Assembly (NCBI RefSeq): GCF_900156725.1
Contig: NZ_FTOI01000002.1
Span: forward strand, 1-64,000
Direction: 5' to 3'
Length of the DNA stretch: 64,000 nucleotides
Origin: Kaistella chaponensis
GTDB lineage: Bacteria; Bacteroidota; Bacteroidia; Flavobacteriales; Weeksellaceae
Shown: piece by piece, positions 55,546-63,727 of the stretch
Position numbering within the stretch: position 1 is the first letter of the stretch
Layout of the letters: each line of letters opens with the position of its first letter
The notes under the pieces: model-generated
The model's input: only the letters and a program-made list of their open reading frames with translations
Database searches by the model: none
What the model was told of the DNA's origin: nothing
Translations under genes and position numbers: made by a program

Positions 55546-56490
55546 ATTCGCTACAACATATCAAACTCAAAAATCAAATTTTAGAATCAGGAAAAATTCT
55601 TGATATCGATTTGTCGTATCAGTTATTCGGACCGGATTTACATTCTGCCCCGATTATTTTAGTTAATCATGCATTTACCGGAAACTCCAATGTTTCTGGC
55701 GAAAACGGATGGTGGAATTCTTTAATTGGCGAAAATAAAAAGATAGATACTACTTATTACTCTGTCATTTGTTTCAATATTCCAGGCAATGGTTTCGATG
55801 GGAATTTGATTGATAACGCGCTCGATTTTAGAACAAAAGATCTTGCAACTATTTTTCTTTCAGGTTTAGCATTTTTGAACATCCCAAAACTTCATACCAT
55901 TATTGGTGGATCTCTCGGTGGTGCAATTGGGTGGGAAATGCTTTCAATTAAAGCCGATTTGGCCGAAAACTTCATTCCGATTGCGTGTGATTATAAAACG
56001 TCTGATTGGCTGAATGCTCAATGTTTAGTGCAAGAGTTTCTTTTGAACCAATCTGAAAAACCTTTAGAAAAAGCCCGTATTCATGCGATGTTATGTTACC
56101 GAACACCGGAATCTTTAAACCAACGCTTTAAAAACGAAATTCATCCTGAACAGAATATATTCAAATCCCACGATTGGCTCAACTTCCACGGAAAAAAAAC
56201 TCAGCGAAAGATTCAGTCTAAAAGCGTATCGACTGATGAATCAATTGTTGAGGTCGATTAATGTGGATCAGGAAGATTTAAAGAAAATTGAAGCGAACAT
56301 CCATTTTATCGCGGTTGATTCTGATCAGTTTTTTCCGGCTTTTGAAATGCTGAATTGTTTTGAAATTTTACAAAAAACCAACGCAAACACTTTCTATCAC
56401 GAAATAAAATCCATTCATGGGCACGATGCATTTTTAATGGAATATGATCAACTTAACTACCTCTTAAAATCAGTTTTTAATGAAAAATAG
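55539..56490 (+). pseudogene. metX: Homoserine O-acetyltransferase MetX, frameshifted
   Basis: Two adjacent frames give one alpha/beta hydrolase. The first (55539-56261, start TTG) contains VNHAFTGNS (oxyanion hole), GGSLGGAIGWEM with the nucleophile Ser125, and continues to WLNFHGKK. The second frame resumes LSERFSLKAYRLMNQLLRS and carries IAVDSDQFFP (Asp) and HGHDAFLMEY (His), ending 56490. They join if one A is removed from the A8 run at 56172-56179. As read, the first frame ends in 20 unrelated residues and lacks the catalytic Asp and His. MetX acetylates homoserine with acetyl-CoA, the first methionine-specific step. A sequence error or slippage on the A run cannot be excluded. Confidence 0.85.
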
Positions 56491-58018
56491 AACCGAAATA
56501 AAAATTTTAAAACATAAATCCATCATTAAATTTGAAGGGAAGAATTTCTTGGGCGAAGTAGGAATTGACGGCAGAATTTTTAAGGCTTTAACTTACGCCA
56601 GAATCAGCGTTGGAGTCATTTCACAGCAAGCCGTAGAGAGTGGAATTTCTGTTTTGGTTAATGAATCGGATTCGGAAAAAGCAGTAAATTGTTTGATCGA
56701 AGAATTTGAGAACGAAAGAAAATCCGGAAAAGTAAGTCAGATTTATAGTATTAATAACGTTTCTGTTTTAAGTTTTGTAGCGCAGGATTTTAGTAAAATA
56801 ATGTCGGAATTGGCCAGAAATAATATTTTTCCACTCATATTAAATCAAATTTCTGCAGAAAATCGTGTCAATATTGTCGTAACTTCTTCTCAGGATGAAA
56901 AAGCTAAAAACATTATCGAAGCAGAGATTTTCGCGAAACCGAAAACGGTTCATTTAGCCATCATTGGTCACGGAAAAGTTGGTTCCACGTTAATCGAACA
57001 AGTTCTTCAAAAATCTGAAGATATCCGAAACCGAAAAAAACTGGATTTAAAAATTGTGGCAGTCGCAAATTCCAGAAAAATTGCTTTTAATAGAGACGGT
57101 TTTAGTGAAAATTGGTCCGATGATATTTTAGTTTCGGAGCAAGATTCGAATGTAGATTCTTTAATTGCTTTTTCCCAGAAAAATCAGTTAGAAAACCTAA
57201 TCGTAGTAGATAATACAGCGAGTTCAGATTTTGTGAAAAACTACAATACTTTTGCTGAAAATGGGTTCGATTTGGTTTCATCCAACAAAATTTTTAATAC
57301 GTTGCCCATTTCAGAATACCGCGATTTCAGAAATATTTTAGCAAAGAAAAATAAGAAATATTTGTATGAAACCAATGTTGGAGCAGGATTACCTTTAATT
57401 GATACCATTAAATTATTGCATCTTTCCGGCGAAAATATTACCAGAATTAAAGGCGTTTTCTCTGGTTCGCTCAGTTATATTTTCAATAATTTTTCCGTGC
57501 GCGACGAGAAGTTCTCCACCATTTTAAAGGAAGCCATGGAAAAAGGGTTCACCGAACCAGATCCACGCGAAGATCTTTCCGGAAATGATGTCGCCCGAAA
57601 ATTGTTGATTTTAGCGCGTGAACTCGATTTAAGCAATGAATTCAGCGATATTAAAATCGAAAATCTAATTCCGAAAAACTTAGTGAAATTAGACCAAGAA
57701 GAATTTTTAACTCAATTAAATTTTCTGGATGAACATTTCGAAAACGTGAAAAAAAATCTAAAAGAAGGGGAAGTTCTCCGTTTCGTTGGCGATTTACATG
57801 GCGATCTGCAACAGGAAAAAGGCGAATTGGATGTTCAATTAATTTCCGTTCCGGCTAATTCGGCACTCGGACAATTAAAAGGTTCCGATTCTATTTTCGA
57901 GATCTACACCGAAAGTTATGGTGAAAATCCGCTTGTCATTATGGGAGCCGGAGCTGGAGCAAAAGTGACTGCACGTGGTGTTTTTGGAGATATTTTAAGA
58001 CTTTCAGAAAACAAATAG
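56480..58018 (+). CDS. Homoserine dehydrogenase with tandem N-terminal ACT domains
   Basis: 512 residues. Residues 20-150 are a pair of ACT domains (FLGEVGIDGRIFKALTYARISVGVISQQAVESGISVLVN, then VSVLSFVAQDFSKIMSELARNNIFPLI). The dehydrogenase follows: Rossmann GHGKVGSTL (163-171), TSNKIF-like SSNKIFNTL, NVGAGLPLIDTIKLL, KGVFSGSLSYIFNNFS and EPDPREDLSGNDVARKLLILARELDL. It reduces aspartate semialdehyde to homoserine. The layout equals ThrA without its kinase domain. Its start overlaps the metX end by 11 bp. Likely feedback regulated by an amino acid bound to the ACT pair. Confidence 0.9.
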   Translation: MKNRTEIKILKHKSIIKFEGKNFLGEVGIDGRIFKALTYARISVGVISQQAVESGISVLVNESDSEKAVNCLIEEFENERKSGKVSQIYSINNVSVLSFVAQDFSKIMSELARNNIFPLILNQISAENRVNIVVTSSQDEKAKNIIEAEIFAKPKTVHLAIIGHGKVGSTLIEQVLQKSEDIRNRKKLDLKIVAVANSRKIAFNRDGFSENWSDDILVSEQDSNVDSLIAFSQKNQLENLIVVDNTASSDFVKNYNTFAENGFDLVSSNKIFNTLPISEYRDFRNILAKKNKKYLYETNVGAGLPLIDTIKLLHLSGENITRIKGVFSGSLSYIFNNFSVRDEKFSTILKEAMEKGFTEPDPREDLSGNDVARKLLILARELDLSNEFSDIKIENLIPKNLVKLDQEEFLTQLNFLDEHFENVKKNLKEGEVLRFVGDLHGDLQQEKGELDVQLISVPANSALGQLKGSDSIFEIYTESYGENPLVIMGAGAGAKVTARGVFGDILRLSENK

Positions 58019-58051
58019 TAAAGACATAAGAGCCAAGAAGCAAGATAAAAG

Positions 58052-59257
58052 ATGATGAATACAGATCAACCGACAACCGACAACCAACAACCATCAACCA
58101 ACTTGGAAACCAACGCAATCCGCATACAAAACCAACGTTCACATTTTGATGAACATTCTACGCCGCTCTATTTAACTTCCAGCTTTGTTTTTGAAGATGC
58201 AGAAGATATGCGTGCAAGTTTTGCCGAAGAAAAAGAGAAAAACCTTTACAGCCGTTTTTCCAATCCAAACGTGAATGAGTTCACCGAAAAAATGGTGCGC
58301 TTAGAAGGCGCAGAAGATGGATATTCCTTCGCAACAGGAATGGCGGCGATTTTTTCAACTTTTGGAGCATTATTAAATTCCGGCGATCATATTTTGAGTT
58401 GTCGTTCCGTTTTCGGTTCCACACACACGCTTTTTACCAAATATTTTCCGAAATGGAACATCGAAACAACCTATTTTGAGGCCAATGAAACAGATTTAGA
58501 AAAATATCTGACGCCAAATACAAAAATTCTCTATATCGAAACACCGACCAATCCTGCGATTGAAGTTTTAGATTTAGAAATTCTTGGGAAATTTGCAAAA
58601 AAACACAACCTCATTTTCATCGTCGATAATTGTTTTGCGACGCCATACCTGCAACAACCCATAAAATACGGTGTCGATTTGGTCATTCATTCCGCCACGA
58701 AATTAATCGATGGTCAAGGTCGAGTTTTGGGTGGAGTAACCGTTGGGAAAAAAGATTTGATCCGCGAAATTTATTTATTTGCGAGAAATACGGGACCTGC
58801 AATGTCGCCCTTCAACGCTTGGGTTTTGAGTAAAAGCTTAGAAACTTTGGCAATTCGCGTAGAAAAACATTGCGAAAATGCTTTAAAAGTTGCCGAGTTT
58901 TTAGAAACGCAGCACAGTGTTTCCGTGGTGAAATATCCGTTTTTGCAATCGCACCCAAGTTTCGAAACTGCCAAAAAGCAAATGAAAATGGGCGGAAATA
59001 TCGTCGCGTTCGAAATAAAAGGCGGCATCGAAGCCGGCAGAAATTTTCTGAACAAAATAAAAATGTGTTCCCTGTCCGCAAATCTTGGCGATACCCGAAC
59101 AATTGTCACGCATCCCGCTTCTACCACGCATTCTAAGCTTTCTGTCGAGGAGCGAAATGCGGTTGGAATTACCGATGGTTTGGTGCGCTGTTCCGTTGGG
59201 TTGGAGCATTTTGAGGATATTATTAATGATTTAAAACAGGCTCTGGAAAATAATTAG
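58052..59257 (+). CDS. Transsulfuration-family PLP enzyme (MetY/MetZ type homoserine sulfhydrylase)
   Basis: 401 residues of Cys/Met-metabolism PLP fold. NLYSRFSNPNVNEFTEKMVRLEGAEDGYSFATGMAAI, YIETPTNPAIEVLDL, FIVDNCFATPYLQQPIKYGVDLVIHSATKLIDGQGR (Lys in SATKLIDG binds PLP) and the SLGDTRTIVTHPAST-like end. With MetX upstream it should add sulfide to O-acetylhomoserine to give homocysteine; cystathionine gamma-synthase activity is an alternative. The usual start is near LETNAIRIQNQRSH; the first 17 residues are encoded by the CAACCGA repeat (58067-58102). A dispersed hairpin repeat begins in its stop codon. Confidence 0.9.
   Translation: MMNTDQPTTDNQQPSTNLETNAIRIQNQRSHFDEHSTPLYLTSSFVFEDAEDMRASFAEEKEKNLYSRFSNPNVNEFTEKMVRLEGAEDGYSFATGMAAIFSTFGALLNSGDHILSCRSVFGSTHTLFTKYFPKWNIETTYFEANETDLEKYLTPNTKILYIETPTNPAIEVLDLEILGKFAKKHNLIFIVDNCFATPYLQQPIKYGVDLVIHSATKLIDGQGRVLGGVTVGKKDLIREIYLFARNTGPAMSPFNAWVLSKSLETLAIRVEKHCENALKVAEFLETQHSVSVVKYPFLQSHPSFETAKKQMKMGGNIVAFEIKGGIEAGRNFLNKIKMCSLSANLGDTRTIVTHPASTTHSKLSVEERNAVGITDGLVRCSVGLEHFEDIINDLKQALENN
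58067..58102 (+). repeat. CAACCGA-type repeat, within the transsulfuration gene start
   Basis: A 36-bp run of CAACCGA, CAACCGA, CAACCAA, CAACCAT, CAACCAA-type units. It shares the 19-mer CAACCGACAACCGACAACC with the right arm of the inverted repeat at 61039. It is translated here as DQPTTDNQQPSTN. No partner arm is seen close by. Confidence 0.8.
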
Positions 59258-59388
59258 GAGCAACAAAGTGAGTTCTTCGAAACAAGACTCGTCCCGCTTT
59301 CCGCTCTATCTTTTTTGCTTTGAAAACCTATTTAAAAAAAGTAAATTCGGATAAGCAAAAAAGGATGCCGCTGCAATCGGGGCTAAAA
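59256..59388 (+). repeat. Dispersed 3'-of-gene hairpin repeat, copy C
   Basis: It starts AGGAGCAAC, its first two bases being part of the TAG stop of the transsulfuration gene. It continues GTCCCGCTTTCCGCTC, TATCTTTTTTGC, a loop, GCAAAAAAGGATGCCG and ends CAATCGGGGCTAAAA. TTTTTTGC pairs with GCAAAAAA. It is the best-preserved copy beside B. Another 230 bp of repeat-rich non-coding DNA follows. Confidence 0.8.
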
Positions 59389-59445
59389 TGAAGAGCATTT
59401 CTTCGAATTAAAAAAGAAATGAAGGCTTTAAAAAACAAAAAAATT

Positions 59446-59625
59446 ATGAAATCGCCATGATTGGTTTGGAAACACAAACGCCCATGAAGATAGGCGATTG
59501 CATATGACAAATGAAGAACAATAAAATTAACATATGAAATCGCCATTAACAAATTTTCTTGCAAACAAACACCAATGAAGAAGGCGATAACATATGACCA
59601 TTAAAAATAATAGAATCTACATATG
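59446..59625 (+). repeat. 90-bp imperfect tandem repeat ending at the metH start
   Basis: Two units have the common parts ATGAAATCGCCAT (59446, 59534), ATGAAGA...GGCGAT (GGCGAT at 59493, 59583) and CATATGA (59501, 59591). ATCGCC and GGCGAT within each unit can pair to a hairpin. A third ACATATGAAA holds the ATG of the downstream gene (59623). It is not coding in any frame. No known family. Confidence 0.7.
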
Positions 59626-60633
59626 AAAAATACTGCACAATTATATCAAGCACTCAACCAAAGAATCCTCGTTCTCGATGGAGCAATGGGAACGATGCTT
59701 CAACGCTACAATTTCACGGAAGAAGATTATCGTGGTGAACGTTTCAAAGATTGGGAAAGTTCTTTAAAAGGAAACAACGATTTGCTTTCATTGACGCAAC
59801 CAAAAGCAATCGAAGAAGTTCACCGCAAATATTTAGAAGCCGACGCAGATATTATTGAAACCAACACTTTTTCCGGCACGACCATCGCAATGGCAGATTA
59901 TCACATGGAAAAATTGGTGTATGAACTCAATTTCGAATCCGCAAAAATCGCTAGAAAAGTTTGCGACGAATTCACAGAGAAAAATCTCGCAAAACCGAGA
60001 TTTGTAGCAGGTTCCATCGGTCCAACCAACAGAACTGCGAGTTTAAGTCCGGATGTTAATGATCCCGGATTTCGTGCAATCACTTTTGATCAATTAAGAA
60101 TTGCCTATAAACAACAAGCTGAAGCACTTTTAGATGGTGGTTCAGATATTCTTTTGGTAGAAACAATTTTTGATACTTTAAACGCAAAAGCTGCACTTTT
60201 TGCGATTGATGAAATTCAGGAAGAAAGAAATATTCAAATTCCGATCATGGTTTCGGGAACAATCACCGATGCTTCCGGACGAACTTTGAGCGGACAAACT
60301 GCAGAAGCTTTTTTAATTTCCGTTTCGCATCTAAATCTTTTGAGTGTTGGTTTTAACTGTGCACTAGGAGCCGAACAATTGACGCCGTATTTAGAAACTT
60401 TATCCAAAAATTCCGACTTTTATATTTCCGCTTACCCAAATGCAGGATTACCAAATGCATTCGGACAATACGATGAATCCCCGGAATTTATGGCAGAACA
60501 AATCCTTGAATATGCCGAAAAGGGACTCATCAATATCATCGGAGGTTGTTGCGGAACAACGCCTCCACACATTAAAGCAATTGCAGACTTGGTGAAGAAT
60601 TATCAACCAAGAAAGTTGTCGGTTGTCGGTTGA
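59623..60633 (+). CDS. Homocysteine S-methyltransferase module of split methionine synthase MetH
   Basis: 336 residues of TIM-barrel homocysteine methyltransferase domain: VLDGAMGTMLQRYNFTEEDYRG, ETNTFSGTTIAMADYHME, GSIGPTNRTASLSPDVNDPG, and zinc Cys in LSVGFNCALGAEQ and IIGGCCGTTPPHIKAI. It equals residues 1-330 of MetH. The stop TGA lies inside the left arm of an inverted repeat, so its last residues (KLSVVG) come from the repeat. The other modules are encoded at 61017-63725, and a four-helix-bundle gene lies between. Its start ATG is in a CATATGA repeat. Uses zinc to activate homocysteine. Confidence 0.92.
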   Translation: MKNTAQLYQALNQRILVLDGAMGTMLQRYNFTEEDYRGERFKDWESSLKGNNDLLSLTQPKAIEEVHRKYLEADADIIETNTFSGTTIAMADYHMEKLVYELNFESAKIARKVCDEFTEKNLAKPRFVAGSIGPTNRTASLSPDVNDPGFRAITFDQLRIAYKQQAEALLDGGSDILLVETIFDTLNAKAALFAIDEIQEERNIQIPIMVSGTITDASGRTLSGQTAEAFLISVSHLNLLSVGFNCALGAEQLTPYLETLSKNSDFYISAYPNAGLPNAFGQYDESPEFMAEQILEYAEKGLINIIGGCCGTTPPHIKAIADLVKNYQPRKLSVVG

Positions 60634-60639
60634 TGGTTG
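60616..60639 (+). repeat. Left arm of 24-bp inverted repeat
   Basis: TTGTCGGTTGTCGGTTG then ATGGTTG, matching the complement of 61039-61062 with a single mismatch (23 of 24). It contains the stop codon of the upstream metH module. Confidence 0.85.
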
Positions 60640-60661
60640 TCAGAATTGTAAAAAACAAAAT

Positions 60662-61027
60662 ATGGAATACACAAGTTTGGAAGTCTGGATTGAATCCAGA
60701 AAATTAACCAATTTAGTCTATAACTTAATTAAAAATTTTCCGAAAGAAGAAATATACGGTTTAACAAATCAAATCCGAAGGTCTGCAGTTTCTGTTCCTT
60801 CAAATATTGCAGAAGGATGCGGAAGGAGAACTTCTAAAGATACACTTCAATTTCTGCATATTTCAAGAGGGTCTTTATACGAACTGGAAACCCAATTTTA
60901 TCTCGCATTAGACCAAAAGTATATTTCTGCAGAAGAGTTTAGTCAAGTTGCGAATCAGTCTTTAATTTGTAAAAAATTGCTCAACGGATTTATTAATTAT
61001 TATAAAAATTTAGAAAATGGGAAGTGA
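60662..61027 (+). CDS. Four-helix-bundle protein (23S rRNA intervening-sequence/Avd-like family)
   Basis: 121 residues from ATG 60662; a TTG at 60623 opens the frame earlier but lies in the inverted repeat. The family motifs are complete: [71 protein letters not shown] and [10 protein letters not shown]. The protein forms a four-helix bundle; homologues are encoded in 23S rRNA insertions and next to diversity-generating retroelements, where Avd binds RNA and the reverse transcriptase. No reverse transcriptase is in the window. Its end overlaps the next metH module start by 11 bp. The role here is unknown. Confidence 0.9.
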   Translation: MEYTSLEVWIESRKLTNLVYNLIKNFPKEEIYGLTNQIRRSAVSVPSNIAEGCGRRTSKDTLQFLHISRGSLYELETQFYLALDQKYISAEEFSQVANQSLICKKLLNGFINYYKNLENGK

Positions 61028-63725
61028 TATAAATCCATCAACCAACAACCGACAACCGACAACCAAAAAATATTTAAAACTTTCCGGTTTAGAACCGCTC
61101 GTTATTACGCCGGAATCTAATTTTATTAACGTTGGTGAAAGAACTAATGTTGCTGGATCCAAGAAATTCCTTCGATTGATCAAAGAAGGAAATTATACAG
61201 AAGCACTCGATATTGCACGAAATCAGGTGGAAGGCGGCGCGCAAATTTTGGACGTAAATTTCGATGACGGTTTACTCGATGGAAAATTTGCGATGGTAAA
61301 ATTCCTAAATTTAATTGCATCTGAACCCGATATTTCCCGAATTCCAATCATGATCGATTCTTCGAAATGGGAAATTTTGGAAGCCGGATTGCAAGTTGTT
61401 CAAGGAAAATGTGTGGTAAATTCCATCAGTTTAAAAGAAGGCGAAGCAGAATTTATTTCGCATGCAAAAACCATTAAAAGATATGGAGCAGCGGTCATTG
61501 TGATGGCTTTTGATGAAGAGGGACAAGCTGACAATTACGACAGAAGAGTGGAAATCTGTAGCAGAAGTTACCAAATATTGACAGAAATTGTAAAATTTCC
61601 CTCGGAAGACATTATTTTCGATCTCAATATTTTCCCTGTCGCAACCGGAATGGAAGAACACCGCAGAAATGCTCTTGATTTCATAGAAGCTACAAAATGG
61701 GTTCGGGAAAACTTGCCAAATGTTTCCGTGAGTGGTGGAGTTTCCAATGTTTCGTTTTCGTTCCGTGGGAATGATAATGTTCGGGAAGCAATGCATTCTG
61801 TTTTTCTGTATCACGCGATCAAAGCGGGAATGAACATGGGAATCGTGAATCCGACCATGTTGGAAGTCTATGACGAAATCCCAAAAGAATTACTGGAATT
61901 GGTGGAAGATGTGATGCTCGATCGACAAGATGATGCAACAGAAAGACTTCTCGATTATTCCGAACGTGTAAAATCGACCAAAAAAGAATTTGTAGAAGAA
62001 TTAGAATGGCGAAAAGAACCTTTACAAAATAGAATTACGCACGCTTTGGTAAAAGGTACGGATCGGTTTATTCTCGAAGATGTGGAAGAAGCAAGAGCTA
62101 ATTCTTCCAGACCTTTAGACGTTATTGAAATTAATTTAATGACCGGAATGGGCGTGGTTGGAGATTTATTTGGAAGTGGAAAAATGTTTTTGCCTCAAGT
62201 TGTAAAATCTGCGAGAGTGATGAAAAAAGCCGTGGCCTACTTGCAACCTTTCATTGAAGCAGAAAAAGATGAAAAACAAAAACCCAACGGCAAAATCTTA
62301 ATGGCGACGGTAAAAGGCGATGTTCACGATATCGGAAAAAATATTGTGAGCGTCGTTTTGGGGTGCAATAATTATGAGATCATCGATTTGGGAGTAATGG
62401 TTCCGGCAGAAAAAATTATTGCAGCCGCCATTGAACATCAAGTTGATGTGATTGGATTAAGTGGATTAATCACGCCAAGTTTAGATGAGATGGTTCACGT
62501 TGCCGATGAACTGCAGCGAAAAAATTTAAATTTTCCTTTGTTAATCGGAGGAGCAACCACTTCAAAAGCGCATACCGCGGTAAAAATATTTCCAAAATAC
62601 GGACATACTGTTGTTCACGTAAATGACGCTTCCAGAGCAGTTGGCGTGGTTTCTCAGTTGTTAGATCACAATAATGTTCAATATAAAGCGGATTTAAAAA
62701 TTGATTATGAAGATTTTAGGATCAAATTTTTAGACCGACAGATTGAGAAAGAATATGTAACGATTGAGGAAGCCAGAAAGCAGAAATTCAACATCGATTG
62801 GGAAAATGAAGAAATATCGAAACCGAATTTCTTAGGAATAAAAGTCATTGAAAATCAGGATTTACGGGAATTACTGGATTTTGTAGATTGGAGTCCTTTT
62901 TTCCGTAGTTGGGAACTGCACGGAAAATATCCGCAGATTTTAACCGATGAGGTTGTTGGCGAACAAGCCACAGAATTATTTAAAGAAGCGAAAGTTTTAT
63001 TGGATAAAATTCTGGACGAAAAACTATTTATCGCCAAAGGAATTTTCGGAATTTTCCCGGCGAATTCTAATGAAGAGGATGATATTTTAATTTCAGATGA
63101 AGATGGAAACGAAGTAGCGAAATTCCGAACGTTAAGACAACAATTGAAGAAATCTGCCGGAAAAGAATATAATGCGTTAAGTGATTTTATTGCACCGAAA
63201 TTTTCTGGAAAGCAGGATTATGTCGGTGCTTTTGCAGTGACAACTGGTTTCGGAACGGAAGAACTCGCGCAGCAATATTATGATGATGGTGATGATTACA
63301 ACGCCATTATTGTAAAAGCTTTAGCGGATCGTCTCGCAGAAGCATTTGCAGAATATTTACATTATAAAGTTCGAACAGAATTTTGGGGTTATGCAAAGAA
63401 TGAAAATTTAGAAAACGAAGATCTGATTGCCGAAAAATATTCAGGAATTCGTCCCGCTCCAGGTTATCCAGCTTGTCCAGATCATTTGGAAAAAACCACA
63501 ATTTGGGAATTGTTGAAGGTGAAAGAAAATATCGGTTTAGAATTGACGGAAAGTTTGGCAATGTTCCCTACTGCGGCAGTTTCCGGTTATTTTTTTGGAA
63601 ACCCGAAAGCGAAATATTTTGGCGTTGGAAAAATTAAAGAAGATCAGCTGAAAGATTTTGCGGAAAGAAAAGGAGTGGATTTAGAATTCGCCAGAAAATG
63701 GTTAAGCCCGAATTTGGCCGATTAA
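61017..63725 (+). CDS. metH: Methionine synthase MetH, pterin/cobalamin/activation modules
   Basis: 902 residues. The N-terminal extension [17 protein letters not shown] is encoded by the right repeat arm. Then the methyltetrahydrofolate-binding module (about 28-290, [16 protein letters not shown]), the cobalamin cap and B12-binding Rossmann domain with the cobalt-ligand His ([19 protein letters not shown], about 438-456, and SGLITPSL), and the AdoMet reactivation domain ending [22 protein letters not shown] and [16 protein letters not shown]. It transfers methyl from methylfolate through cobalamin to homocysteine, together with the module at 59623. Needs B12. Confidence 0.94.
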   Translation: MGSDINPSTNNRQPTTKKYLKLSGLEPLVITPESNFINVGERTNVAGSKKFLRLIKEGNYTEALDIARNQVEGGAQILDVNFDDGLLDGKFAMVKFLNLIASEPDISRIPIMIDSSKWEILEAGLQVVQGKCVVNSISLKEGEAEFISHAKTIKRYGAAVIVMAFDEEGQADNYDRRVEICSRSYQILTEIVKFPSEDIIFDLNIFPVATGMEEHRRNALDFIEATKWVRENLPNVSVSGGVSNVSFSFRGNDNVREAMHSVFLYHAIKAGMNMGIVNPTMLEVYDEIPKELLELVEDVMLDRQDDATERLLDYSERVKSTKKEFVEELEWRKEPLQNRITHALVKGTDRFILEDVEEARANSSRPLDVIEINLMTGMGVVGDLFGSGKMFLPQVVKSARVMKKAVAYLQPFIEAEKDEKQKPNGKILMATVKGDVHDIGKNIVSVVLGCNNYEIIDLGVMVPAEKIIAAAIEHQVDVIGLSGLITPSLDEMVHVADELQRKNLNFPLLIGGATTSKAHTAVKIFPKYGHTVVHVNDASRAVGVVSQLLDHNNVQYKADLKIDYEDFRIKFLDRQIEKEYVTIEEARKQKFNIDWENEEISKPNFLGIKVIENQDLRELLDFVDWSPFFRSWELHGKYPQILTDEVVGEQATELFKEAKVLLDKILDEKLFIAKGIFGIFPANSNEEDDILISDEDGNEVAKFRTLRQQLKKSAGKEYNALSDFIAPKFSGKQDYVGAFAVTTGFGTEELAQQYYDDGDDYNAIIVKALADRLAEAFAEYLHYKVRTEFWGYAKNENLENEDLIAEKYSGIRPAPGYPACPDHLEKTTIWELLKVKENIGLELTESLAMFPTAAVSGYFFGNPKAKYFGVGKIKEDQLKDFAERKGVDLEFARKWLSPNLAD
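61039..61062 (+). repeat. Right arm of 24-bp inverted repeat
   Basis: CAACCAACAACCGACAACC then GACAA, the complement of 60616-60639 with one mismatch. It is read in frame as part of the N-terminus of the metH main gene. Confidence 0.85.
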
Positions 63726-63727
63726 AT

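Larger units (their letters stand above)
60616..61062. mobile_element. Putative inverted-repeat element carrying a four-helix-bundle gene
   Basis: A 447-bp unit is bounded by the 24-bp inverted repeat and holds one gene, of the 23S rRNA intervening-sequence protein family. It sits between the two metH modules, replacing the last codons of the first and supplying the start of the second. No transposase is present. Target site duplication is not obvious. The layout is reminiscent of rRNA intervening sequences that carry such a gene in a long stem. The mobility claim is inferred. Confidence 0.5.

Noticed and set aside
58771-59209. Several overlapping frames of 88-118 codons on both strands in the transsulfuration gene
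   Set aside because: They are out-of-frame readings of the PLP enzyme with high Arg/Cys content; none has family motifs.
59262-59622. A cobalamin riboswitch upstream of metH
   Set aside because: No B12-box or the expected four-way core is present; only repeats are seen.
60623-60661. An earlier TTG start for the four-helix-bundle gene
   Set aside because: It lies within the inverted repeat arm and adds residues foreign to the family; the ATG at 60662 begins the conserved sequence.
58067-61062. A CRISPR array in the CAACCGA repeats
   Set aside because: The units are 7 bp and contiguous or form single arms; there are no spacers, and no cas genes are nearby.
59623-63725. The two-gene state of metH as a disruption caused by the inserted element
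   Set aside because: From general knowledge, flavobacteria commonly encode the homocysteine module and the rest of MetH as separate adjacent genes, so the split probably preceded the insertion.
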